NCBI GenBank assembly: GCA_015062115.1
Contig: SUVG01000007.1
Span: 1 to 64,000, forward strand
Reading direction: 5' to 3'
DNA: 64,000 nt
Source of the DNA: Elusimicrobium sp.
GTDB lineage: Bacteria; Elusimicrobiota; Elusimicrobia; Elusimicrobiales; Elusimicrobiaceae
Part shown: positions 15,021-23,480 of the stretch, piece by piece
Position numbering within the stretch: the first letter of the stretch is position 1
Layout of the letters: each line of letters opens with the position of its first letter
The notes under the pieces: generated by a model
Seen by the model: only the letters and a program-made list of their open reading frames with translations
Databases searched by the model: none
What the model was told of the DNA's origin: nothing
Position numbers and translations under genes: made by a program

Positions 15021-18000
15021 ATGTCTAATAAATTATTTTCGTTTTTTTCTAAAGATGCCGAACCGACTACCGAACCCGTTAAAACCCTAACCCCGGAGAT
15101 GTATGCCTTTTTGGAGCATTTCCCCACAGCTGTGCTTTTATTGGAAAACAGCGGTAAAATCGTTTTTGCCAATATGGCTGCATCGGCTTTACTGCGCACG
15201 AAAGTTTCCGCTCTTACTTCTTCCACGGTAGATCGTTTCGGCCTTACCATGACCCAGGTGCGTTCTATGACAGACGCCCAAAACCCTCAAAAAATGGTGC
15301 ATGAAGTGGTAACTACGGATGCCGATTCCCTGACGGTCAGCGTAGGGGCCACCATTTTGGCTTCCACGCCGTTTATCATGCTTACCTTGGAAGATGTTCC
15401 TCATTTTCAGCAACTAAAAGAAGAAAAGGCCTTCTTTGCCTCTATCTTAAATAAAGAGCCGCAAGCGATAGTGGTGCAAAACTTTGCCGGCATCTGCGTA
15501 TTTTGGAACAAACACGCGGAAGAACTTTTCGGCCATAAAGTCGAACAGGTGGAGGGCAAATCTATTTACGACTTATTGCCCAAAGAAATGGAGCAAGCCG
15601 TCCGCCGTTTAGACGAAGAACTCCGCAAAAAACAGGAATCTCGCCGTGATGTGCAGTTTTCTTGTAAAAAAGAAGACGGGAAAGACCGGGTGCTTTCCGT
15701 GGATAAAGAGATTATTCCCGGCCCGGACGGAAAACCGCGCTACATTTTAAGCCTGTTTGACGATGTAACGGAGCGTAGCGAAAAGGAGCATGTGTTGTCT
15801 CAAAAACAAATTTTGTTGCAGGCTATTTTGGACAACGTCCCCTTAGGGCTTTACACACGCGACAACAAAGGTGTGATGACCTACTTTAACAAGCAAAGCA
15901 TGAAGGTGCTTAACGAAGCAGACCCCACCCGCACGGATAAACCCCATGCCTTGCAATCGCCCGACCAAGTGGAATTTCACCGCATACGCGAAGCGCAAAT
16001 TTTGCAAGAAGGTAAACGCCGCGATTTTCCGGAAGAGATATATACGGACGCGGAAGGCAACAAAATTATCCTGCACATGATTAAAGTTCCGTTGTGGGAC
16101 GCGGGCCCGAACCCGGTAGTGCTGACCATTGTGGAGGATATCACGGCGCGCCGCTTGCAAGAAAAAGAAATCAAGCGCGTAAACGGCCTTCTCTCCGCTA
16201 TTCTGCAAAATGCTCCGATGGGCTTGTATGCGCGCACGGCGGACGGCCGCATGTTGTTACGCAACCGCAAATGTGCGGATTTGTTTGGGGAAGAAACGGA
16301 ATCCGCTTTTGATTCTACCGGTAAACTCCCGCACGAAACAGAGGAACAGGTAAATGCGTATGTAGCCCGTGAGCAGGAACTGTTGAGAAGCGGACAAATC
16401 ATTGATATTCCCGAGGAACCTTATGTTACTGCCGCCGGAGAAGAACGCCTGCTCCACCTCATTAAAGTTCCCGTAAAAGAAGAATCCGGGCAAGAATCGT
16501 TTGTGGTAACCATGGTGGAAGATGTAACGGAAAAACGTGCGCAAGAACGCAGTTTGATTGAAACCAAGAACTCTCTGCAAACTATTTTGGAATATGTGCC
16601 TGTGGCCATTTATGCCCGCAAAGTGGACGATACGCTTTGCTACATTAACCGCCGCGCGCATGAAATTTTCCCGGACGAAAGAGAATATGTCGCCAAGGAC
16701 GACTTCTACGGACAACGCGAGAAAAACATCTTCAAAGAAGGGAAAGTGTTGGAATTCCCGGAAGAGTGGTACACCACCTTGCGCGGGGATAAAATTTTGT
16801 TACACCTCATCAAAGCCCCTGTATTTGATAAAGAAGGAAACCCCTTCATGGTGCTGACCGTAGCGGAAGACATTACCGAGAAAAAGCAACAGGAAAAAGC
16901 CATCGTGGATGCCAAAAACTTCCTGCAGACGGTTATTGACCAATTGCCTCTTTCGTTGTCGGTTAAAAACTACGACGGTAAATATATCTTATGGAACAAG
17001 AAAAGTGAAGACTTGTTCGGTGTAGGTGCGGCGGATGTAATCGGTCGTACCTCTTATCGGGCCGATATCAACAGGGAGCAAGCGGAATTTTTGCGCGAAT
17101 CGGACTTGCGTGTGTTTGAAAACAAAAAAGAGCAGGATATCCCGCAAGAACTTATTTCTACCGCTGCTGACGGCGTAAAAATTATGCATACCGTTAAAAC
17201 CCCGGTGTTTAATTCGGACGGCACCCCGAACTGCTTGCTTGTCGTGTCTGAAGATATCACCGCCAAAACCCGCATGGAAAAACAGATTCGCGAAGCAAGC
17301 GATAAAAATACACTCTTGGTAGAAAACGCGCGGGAAGGGATTGTTATTTTAGATGACGGAAAAATTATTTACACCAACCGCGCCTTCTGCCATATTTTAG
17401 GTTACGAAGACCCCGCGGATATCAAAGGCCAAGCCCTGCTGGACTTTGCCGCAGAAGACCACCGCCCCTTCCTTAAGGATAAATGTGATTCCGTCTTGGC
17501 CGGGGCGGATAACGCCTCCAACGCCATGGAAGTACATTTTGTAAAGAAGAAAGGAGGCGAGGTAGAGGCCGAGTTTGCCGCCGTTGCCAGCAAATACCTG
17601 GGCCGCCGTATTACCCTGTGCTTCGTGCGCGATGTAACCACCTCCAACCGTATGCTGCGCGATATGAAGACGGAGCGCGAATCGTTGCGTTCGGCGTTCG
17701 AAAAGAGCATCACCCCGTCTTTTATCCTTTCCAGTAAAGGTTATATTACGGTAATGAACGAAGCCTGCCGCAATTTGTTCGGTTTTACGGAAACAGACAA
17801 AAAGTTCTACCGCAATGTGTATATCAAACCGGCGATTCGCCTGGCGGTTCGCAAGAATCTCAAAATGGGTCAGCCCGCTCAAATGGACTATACCTTTGAT
17901 TTCGAACGTGCCGCAGAAAAATTCCCCGGCCGCATTGAAGGAACGGGCCAACTGCATCTTTTGGCCAATTTTGTGCCGATAAACAAGCGCGATACCAAGG

Positions 18001-20138
18001 ATGGCACGGTAGAAGCAGACTACATTGTTTTTTTAGAGAAAAAGGAACCGAAGGACGAGCCTGAACCGCCCTCCTCGGTACCTCCTGCGCCTAAACCCCC
18101 GGTTGCCCCGGTTGAAGAACCCAAAGCACCGGTCGTTTTACCACCTCCACCGCCGGAAAAGCCCCAACAAGCGCCGGCGGCGCTTTCTTCTCACGCACGG
18201 GAAACTTTAGTGCTCCCCAACAGCGAGCCCTATGCGCTTTGCTCCAAAGATTTCAAAATACTTTCCTGCAACGCGCTTTTTCGTTCTTTGTGCCAACTGG
18301 AAGAAAACGAACTGATCGGTCAGCCGATTATGTATGTTTTCCATAGCGATTTTCAAGCAGCTCTTACGCAAGATTTATTCACTCTTTCTGCGGACGGGGC
18401 TATTTCCAACCGGGAATACCGGCTTAACCTGGCCAGCGGGTTGGAAAGCACTTCCGTCCGGGTCAGCGCGGTAAAGGAAGCGGACGGGCGGTATTTGTTT
18501 GTGTTGCGCAATTTGGCTTTTCATCAGCAAATTATGCGTATTTTGGAAGAACGCTCCGCTCAACTCAATGCTTTATTGGAAGCGACGGACGGCATTGTTT
18601 TTTCCGTTTGGTTTGAAAAAGACCGTTTCGGCCAAATTGAACAAGCCAATAAATTTCTTTCCCGCAAACTGGGCTATTCGCACGAAGAATTGGTGCGGAT
18701 GTCTTTTGCCGATCTCTTTACAAACGGGGAAGGGGCGGCTGCTAACCCGGCCCAAGTATTAGCCCAAGCAGAAGGGGAACTTGCCTCTCATGGCAAAACT
18801 TCCTTCCGCTTGCCGGTGCGTAAAAAAGACGGCGAAGTGTTTGAAGCACAAGTGATGCTTAGCGCATTGGATCTCCCTTCCAAAGATGCCGCTTTGGTAA
18901 TTATTTACGATCTTTTCCAGCAACTCGACCGTGTGGCCAAAGATTCCAAAGAAGCCAAAGAACTCAAATGTGTCCGCCAAGCGTTGCCGGGGTTGTACTT
19001 AAAAACGGATAGCGAAGGGTTGGCCTTGGAAGTATATTCCAATTTAGATTATTTGGATAACGAACAAACGCAGGATATCTTTTTGGACAGATTCCCCGGT
19101 CAGTATTGGTCTGCGGAAACTGCTTCGCGGGCACTTTTTGCCATTAAAGAGGCGTTGTCTATCAATGTGAGTACTCGGTTTGAATTTGAGTGGGAAGTAT
19201 CCGGTAAGGTTCGCTATTACGAAGTACTTGTTACACCTATTTCCGGGTGCGGAGAAGCGGTACTGTGGATAAAAGATGTATCGGGCAAACACGCCTATGA
19301 CGAAAAAGTGCACGAACTTTACCGCATTACACGCGAACCGGGCCTTTCCCTTACCGAACAGGTGGAAAAGATTTTGGCTTTCGGGCGTAAAATTTTCCGC
19401 AGTGATGTGGGGCTGGTGTTGCGTTTCCACAAAAATCGGGAGCAGTTGGAAAGTATGGTGGCATATGCTACCAAAAACGATTTGCATTTAGAACGCCATA
19501 TGGAGTTTGCCGTAGAAGAGTGCTTGACCGATGTAGCCGACGGAAATGTAGTGTTAATTTCCGACGGGGAAGCCCTTTCCTGTACGCGTTGTTTGCACAA
19601 AGCCAAAGGGTTAAATGCTCTTTTAGCCGCTCCTTTATATATGGGGGGAAAGGTTACCGGGGCGCTTTGTTTTGCTTCTCAGGAACCGTGCCGCAATTTC
19701 CCGGAAGGAGCCGAGGAGTTAATCGGCATTATGGCGCGCATTTTAAGCCTTCGTTTGGAACTGCGCCAAACGGGTAAAATGTTAAGCGAAGCCTCGCGTT
19801 CCTTGGCAAAAACCCTGGAATATGTGGAAATGCCGGCTGTTATTATTGGGCTTGACTATCATGTCACCTTTGTAAACCATGCCATGTTGCGCATTACCGG
19901 CAGACGAACGAGTAATATGTTAGGGAGAGATTTTTTCGAAGAAGTTATTCGCAATGATGACCTTTCTAAACAAATGTTCAAGGCGGCGGAAAAATCTTCT
20001 ACCGCGCAGGCTTTCCAAGTGCGGTTAGATTTACTGCGCGAAAATGGTCTCTACGAAGATACTCCGTGGGACGTTTTTGTGTGCAAAAATGCAGAGGGGA
20101 AAGTGGACGGTTATGCTTTAATAGCCTCTGCTGTATAA
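15021..20138 (+). CDS. Giant multi-PAS/GAF sensory protein without visible output domain
   Basis: The product has 1705 residues and no signal peptide or transmembrane segment. About twelve PAS folds can be delimited. Eight run from residue 25 to 1010; repeats 3-6 share a PEE-Y-T-x-x-G-x-K-x-L-H-x-I-K-x-PV block and end in V-x-x-V-x-EDIT linkers. A Pro-rich linker lies at 1013-1060, three PAS at about 1070-1430, a GAF domain at about 1440-1590 and a last PAS to the end. There is no histidine kinase, GGDEF, EAL, receiver, phosphatase or methyl-accepting domain. It could be a ligand- or redox-sensing scaffold acting through partners. It is monocistronic. Confidence 0.85.
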   Translation: MSNKLFSFFSKDAEPTTEPVKTLTPEMYAFLEHFPTAVLLLENSGKIVFANMAASALLRTKVSALTSSTVDRFGLTMTQVRSMTDAQNPQKMVHEVVTTDADSLTVSVGATILASTPFIMLTLEDVPHFQQLKEEKAFFASILNKEPQAIVVQNFAGICVFWNKHAEELFGHKVEQVEGKSIYDLLPKEMEQAVRRLDEELRKKQESRRDVQFSCKKEDGKDRVLSVDKEIIPGPDGKPRYILSLFDDVTERSEKEHVLSQKQILLQAILDNVPLGLYTRDNKGVMTYFNKQSMKVLNEADPTRTDKPHALQSPDQVEFHRIREAQILQEGKRRDFPEEIYTDAEGNKIILHMIKVPLWDAGPNPVVLTIVEDITARRLQEKEIKRVNGLLSAILQNAPMGLYARTADGRMLLRNRKCADLFGEETESAFDSTGKLPHETEEQVNAYVAREQELLRSGQIIDIPEEPYVTAAGEERLLHLIKVPVKEESGQESFVVTMVEDVTEKRAQERSLIETKNSLQTILEYVPVAIYARKVDDTLCYINRRAHEIFPDEREYVAKDDFYGQREKNIFKEGKVLEFPEEWYTTLRGDKILLHLIKAPVFDKEGNPFMVLTVAEDITEKKQQEKAIVDAKNFLQTVIDQLPLSLSVKNYDGKYILWNKKSEDLFGVGAADVIGRTSYRADINREQAEFLRESDLRVFENKKEQDIPQELISTAADGVKIMHTVKTPVFNSDGTPNCLLVVSEDITAKTRMEKQIREASDKNTLLVENAREGIVILDDGKIIYTNRAFCHILGYEDPADIKGQALLDFAAEDHRPFLKDKCDSVLAGADNASNAMEVHFVKKKGGEVEAEFAAVASKYLGRRITLCFVRDVTTSNRMLRDMKTERESLRSAFEKSITPSFILSSKGYITVMNEACRNLFGFTETDKKFYRNVYIKPAIRLAVRKNLKMGQPAQMDYTFDFERAAEKFPGRIEGTGQLHLLANFVPINKRDTKDGTVEADYIVFLEKKEPKDEPEPPSSVPPAPKPPVAPVEEPKAPVVLPPPPPEKPQQAPAALSSHARETLVLPNSEPYALCSKDFKILSCNALFRSLCQLEENELIGQPIMYVFHSDFQAALTQDLFTLSADGAISNREYRLNLASGLESTSVRVSAVKEADGRYLFVLRNLAFHQQIMRILEERSAQLNALLEATDGIVFSVWFEKDRFGQIEQANKFLSRKLGYSHEELVRMSFADLFTNGEGAAANPAQVLAQAEGELASHGKTSFRLPVRKKDGEVFEAQVMLSALDLPSKDAALVIIYDLFQQLDRVAKDSKEAKELKCVRQALPGLYLKTDSEGLALEVYSNLDYLDNEQTQDIFLDRFPGQYWSAETASRALFAIKEALSINVSTRFEFEWEVSGKVRYYEVLVTPISGCGEAVLWIKDVSGKHAYDEKVHELYRITREPGLSLTEQVEKILAFGRKIFRSDVGLVLRFHKNREQLESMVAYATKNDLHLERHMEFAVEECLTDVADGNVVLISDGEALSCTRCLHKAKGLNALLAAPLYMGGKVTGALCFASQEPCRNFPEGAEELIGIMARILSLRLELRQTGKMLSEASRSLAKTLEYVEMPAVIIGLDYHVTFVNHAMLRITGRRTSNMLGRDFFEEVIRNDDLSKQMFKAAEKSSTAQAFQVRLDLLRENGLYEDTPWDVFVCKNAEGKVDGYALIASAV

Positions 20139-20229
20139 AATTTTGGCTATTTGCCCCTTGTTTTTTGGGGATAAAATAGTACAATATCTGTAAGTGTTGT
20201 TTTTTGAAATTCCTTAAGGAGTTATAACT

Positions 20230-21468
20230 ATGAAGAAATTTATCTTATTGGGTGCCGCGCTGTTTGCGTGTGGTGCCTTGTACGCGGAGAGTATGCAATT
20301 TGTAACCTTGCTTTCTTCTCCGTTAGGAACCTTCAGCCGTTTGGAAACGGCTGACCCTGCTGTTGCTACAAGAAGTCAATTTGTTAACTTTGGTACTACC
20401 AAGGTAGGGACGGGCCAAATCGATTTGGTAAAAAAAGCCCCCAGTATTAAATTCCTTCACTTAGCGTCCGGAACGACCCTGAGTAGTGGTAATTTGGCGG
20501 CCTATTATACTACGGGCCGTTTTGAAATTGGGCCCGGGGGCACCGTAACGGGGAAATCTCTTTTAGCGACGAGTTTATCCTATAAAGGATCGACTAGTGC
20601 CAAAAGTGAAGTAAGCGGAACATTAACGCTTGCGAATACCGGTAAGTTTGTTGGCGGCTATGCAGGGTCTATGATTCTCGGAAAAGCCAAAACGGTTGCA
20701 AGCCGGCCCGACAATGTAGGCCTTGATATGCACTGGAGTAACATCCATAAATGCGAGGCTTATAAAACGGATGGGACATGTCCTACCGGGAAGGAAAGCA
20801 CTTATGCTAAATCTTTTGTACTTAAGAGCAAAGCCTCTTTTGATGCTCCCTGCGGAGAAGGGCCGAAAGGTGCAAGTTATACGGACTTTTGTCCTACAGG
20901 CCAAACCGGCTCTATTACTATGACTTGGGACACAGGTCTCTGTGCATATAAAGAAACAAAAAACACCTGTAAAAATACTAAAAAGAGATGCTTAACCAAA
21001 CGCAGATGGTGTAAACTGTTGGATGTCGGTACCGGGGCATTAAATAGCGGCGCATATAATGAAGATACGCTTACCGATTGTAGCGATCTTAAAAGGGGTT
21101 TTGGCCACTTGAATGGTTGTGCTGTTGCTATTGGTATGTATGGCGGAGATGATTTTAACAGCACTTTTAAGCAAGTTCCTATGGGGTGTTCTTGGGGGCA
21201 GGAATGTGATTCCTGTGAGTTAAATGCCTACTATGCCAGTAGTTCTAATGGTGTTTACTGCGCTACTTGTAAAAATATGATGCAGTATGCGTATGGGCCG
21301 GGTAGCGTAAGAACCCTCTATAATGTGGCTTATGCTGTCTGTACGGAATTGGACGACTGTGCGGAAGGCGAGGAAAGAACAGACTGTTGGGATATTGGAA
21401 GTGGTTCTAATTCGGATGTTCCGATAGATGTTCCTTTAACGCCTGTTCCTATGGATCCGAACTTGTAG
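20230..21468 (+). CDS. Secreted protein with Cys-rich C-terminal half
   Basis: The 412-residue protein has a clear signal peptide (KKFILLGAALFACGALYAES). Residues 20-160 are Ser/Thr/Gly-rich, β-strand-like and free of Cys. Residues about 170-400 hold 18 Cys, including C-x2-C in YCATCK and C-x2-C in ECDSC, and a basic NTKKRCLTKRRWCK stretch. It ends in a Pro/Asp tail. The pattern suggests an exported surface or matrix protein with many disulphides; no known family is recognised. AAGGAG precedes the ATG, and a strong terminator follows at 21482. Confidence 0.65.
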   Translation: MKKFILLGAALFACGALYAESMQFVTLLSSPLGTFSRLETADPAVATRSQFVNFGTTKVGTGQIDLVKKAPSIKFLHLASGTTLSSGNLAAYYTTGRFEIGPGGTVTGKSLLATSLSYKGSTSAKSEVSGTLTLANTGKFVGGYAGSMILGKAKTVASRPDNVGLDMHWSNIHKCEAYKTDGTCPTGKESTYAKSFVLKSKASFDAPCGEGPKGASYTDFCPTGQTGSITMTWDTGLCAYKETKNTCKNTKKRCLTKRRWCKLLDVGTGALNSGAYNEDTLTDCSDLKRGFGHLNGCAVAIGMYGGDDFNSTFKQVPMGCSWGQECDSCELNAYYASSSNGVYCATCKNMMQYAYGPGSVRTLYNVAYAVCTELDDCAEGEERTDCWDIGSGSNSDVPIDVPLTPVPMDPNL

Positions 21469-21481
21469 ATTTAGTTTTAAT

Positions 21482-21515
21482 AAAAAACCCCCTCAAATAC
21501 CGAGGGGGCTTTTAT
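21482..21515 (+). terminator. Rho-independent terminator after Cys-rich secreted protein
   Basis: CCCCCTC (21488-21494) pairs with GAGGGGG (21502-21508), followed by CTTTTATTT, with A6 before the stem. Confidence 0.8.
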
Positions 21516-21557
21516 TTGTACTCTTTAGTGTATTTATATTGTTTGGCTGTCGTTTTT

Positions 21558-22289
21558 TTACTCTTGTTCTTCTTGGGCCCTTTCTATTTTTTGTGTGAGG
21601 GCCTTTTTAATTTCTTTGGCTGCTTTTTTATCTTTCTTTTCCAATTGTTCCAATAATTTTTTTTGTAATTGCGCAGGCAATTTTTCCGCCCCATATTGCC
21701 GCAGTAAACGGACGGCCTGTGCGTTTTGCAGGGCTGCCGCATAGAACAAGGGCGGAAGGCCTTTTTTATCGGCCAAATTGGCGTCTGCGCCGCGTTTTAA
21801 GAGGTAGAGCAGTAAATCTTGCCGAACTTTTTCCGAGGGGTATTTTTGGGTAATAGCCATGAGTAACGGCGTGGCGCCCAAATCGGTTTGGATATTAAGT
21901 TTTGCTTCTTTGAAAACTAACAGTTTGGCCGCCTCGGCTTGTCCGTCCCGCGCGGCGATAAATAAAGGAGTCCACCCTTGCGGAGTGGCGGCGTTGATAT
22001 CTAAGCCTTTTTCCAACAGAAATAAAATAATATCTTCATTCCCGCCGGAGGCCGCCGCATGCAACGCATTAAACTCTATTCCGCCATATCCGCGTTCTTC
22101 GTCCGAAAAATAAAGCGTACGATGCAAGGGCGCGCCCTGCTCTAAGCCTTCTTTTACGGCCAGTAAATCGCCATAATAAGCATCGGCAATCAGGGTTTCT
22201 GCGCGTTGGGTTTTGTCGGCTTGATGATAAGTAAAAACCAACCCTCCCACAACCGCTACTACCAATGCCAAAGAGATTTTGCGCATCAT
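21558..22289 (-). CDS. Membrane-anchored ankyrin repeat protein
   Basis: The protein is about 243 residues, with an N-terminal hydrophobic anchor or signal (ISLALVVAVVGGLVF). Four ankyrin repeats span residues about 50-190, recognisable by NALHAAASGGNEDIILFLL, GWTPLFIAARDGQAEAAKLL, GATPLLMAITQ and LPPLFYAAALQNAQAVRLL. A Lys/Glu-rich tail follows. Ankyrin repeats bind proteins; being exported, it probably works in the periplasm. The ATG at 22289 overlaps the stop of the upstream oxidoreductase (ATGA), with AAGAGG before it, so the two are co-translated. Confidence 0.8.
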   Translation of the reverse strand: MMRKISLALVVAVVGGLVFTYHQADKTQRAETLIADAYYGDLLAVKEGLEQGAPLHRTLYFSDEERGYGGIEFNALHAAASGGNEDIILFLLEKGLDINAATPQGWTPLFIAARDGQAEAAKLLVFKEAKLNIQTDLGATPLLMAITQKYPSEKVRQDLLLYLLKRGADANLADKKGLPPLFYAAALQNAQAVRLLRQYGAEKLPAQLQKKLLEQLEKKDKKAAKEIKKALTQKIERAQEEQE

Positions 22290-23392
22290 AAACAAACCTC
22301 TTGGTTTGTATCGGCTGAACGGTACATGGCATCTAACACTTTTTGTACTTCTAATCCTTCCGCTATTGAAGGGGAACTTTGCTTTTCCTGATGCACGGCC
22401 TGCAAAAAGGTGTACAGACTGTCCGCATGGCCCCGAATCCAACCCAAGGGGTGACGGGAAGGGGGGAAGTTGTTTACTTCCGAGTATTTCTGCACGGTTT
22501 CAATGCGGGTATAACCGGCAAGCGGATTGGCTACATCATAAAAATACAACCAGTTGCCGTCCATAAAATCAATTTTTAGGGCACCTTTTTCCCCGTGAAT
22601 TTCGATAAATAAGTCCGTATTGGTACCGGTGGCCAGTTTGTTGGCTTCCACCGTGCCCACGGCTCCGTTTTGAAGGGTAACAACGGAGTAGGAAGCGTCG
22701 TCCGTGTCAATGAGGCAGATACCGCCTTTTCCGTCGGGTCGGGTGGCATAAGCCGTTTGATTTTTGGTATAAACACGCGCCACCGGCCCGGCCAACCAAG
22801 TGAGCATATCAATTACATGGGCGCCCAAATCATACAAAGTTCCTCCGCCGGCCGCTTGGCGGCTGTTGCGCCAACGGGCGGGCTTGGTAGGATCTATATG
22901 AGAAGGCATAATCATGTGTGCCCGAAAGGAAAGAATTTTTCCCAGGCGGTTTTCGTCCATGAGTTTTTTGGCTAATTTGGCCGCCGGAATAAAGCGGTTG
23001 TTAAAAGCCGTTTGGGTGGTTACGCGGGTTAAATTCGGGTGCGCCAAAATGCGTTGGGTTTCTTCTTCCCCGCAGGCAACGGGCTTTTCGCAATAAATGT
23101 GTTTATGGTGGTCTAACGCTTGCAAAATAGCCTGTGCGTGTTGTGCATTGGGCGTGCAAATATCAATGATATCTATATCGGGTAAAGACAGTACTTCTTC
23201 TAAGTTATGGCAAGCGTGTTCAAAACCATAGCGTTCTTGGGCGGCTAAAGCATTTTCGTAGCGGCCGCTACACACGGCGGCGAGGCGAATATTAAAATCC
23301 GGCTCGTAATAAAGCGGAATCGTTTTGTATCCGTAAGTGTGGGTTTTCCCCATAAAACCAAAGCCGATAACGGCAACATTAAGTGTTTTCAT
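22286..23392 (-). CDS. Gfo/Idh/MocA family oxidoreductase
   Basis: The 368-residue protein has an N-terminal Rossmann fold (VAVIGFGFMGKTHTYGY) for NAD(P). CEKPVACGEEE carries the family's catalytic Lys region, and GGGTLYDLGAHVIDML holds the conserved Asp/His of the C-terminal domain. Such enzymes oxidise sugar or inositol derivatives; the substrate is unknown. A TAGAAT hexamer lies 11 nt before the ATG, so the leader would be only about five bases, close to the leaderless class elsewhere in the window. The ankyrin gene follows with a 4-bp overlap. Confidence 0.85.
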   Translation of the reverse strand: MKTLNVAVIGFGFMGKTHTYGYKTIPLYYEPDFNIRLAAVCSGRYENALAAQERYGFEHACHNLEEVLSLPDIDIIDICTPNAQHAQAILQALDHHKHIYCEKPVACGEEETQRILAHPNLTRVTTQTAFNNRFIPAAKLAKKLMDENRLGKILSFRAHMIMPSHIDPTKPARWRNSRQAAGGGTLYDLGAHVIDMLTWLAGPVARVYTKNQTAYATRPDGKGGICLIDTDDASYSVVTLQNGAVGTVEANKLATGTNTDLFIEIHGEKGALKIDFMDGNWLYFYDVANPLAGYTRIETVQKYSEVNNFPPSRHPLGWIRGHADSLYTFLQAVHQEKQSSPSIAEGLEVQKVLDAMYRSADTNQEVCL

Positions 23393-23433
23393 AAGTTGGT
23401 TTTATTCTAGCAAAAAAGAAGGGCCGGTTGGTA

Positions 23434-23466
23434 ATAAAAAAACCCCCGCCGTGAAGCGGGGGTTTG
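23434..23466. terminator. Bidirectional terminator between nifJ and oxidoreductase promoter region
   Basis: AACCCCCGC pairs with GCGGGGGTTT with A and T runs on both sides. It chiefly serves nifJ, which ends at 23481 on the minus strand. Confidence 0.8.
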
Positions 23467-23480
23467 GGTTTTAGTCTAAA

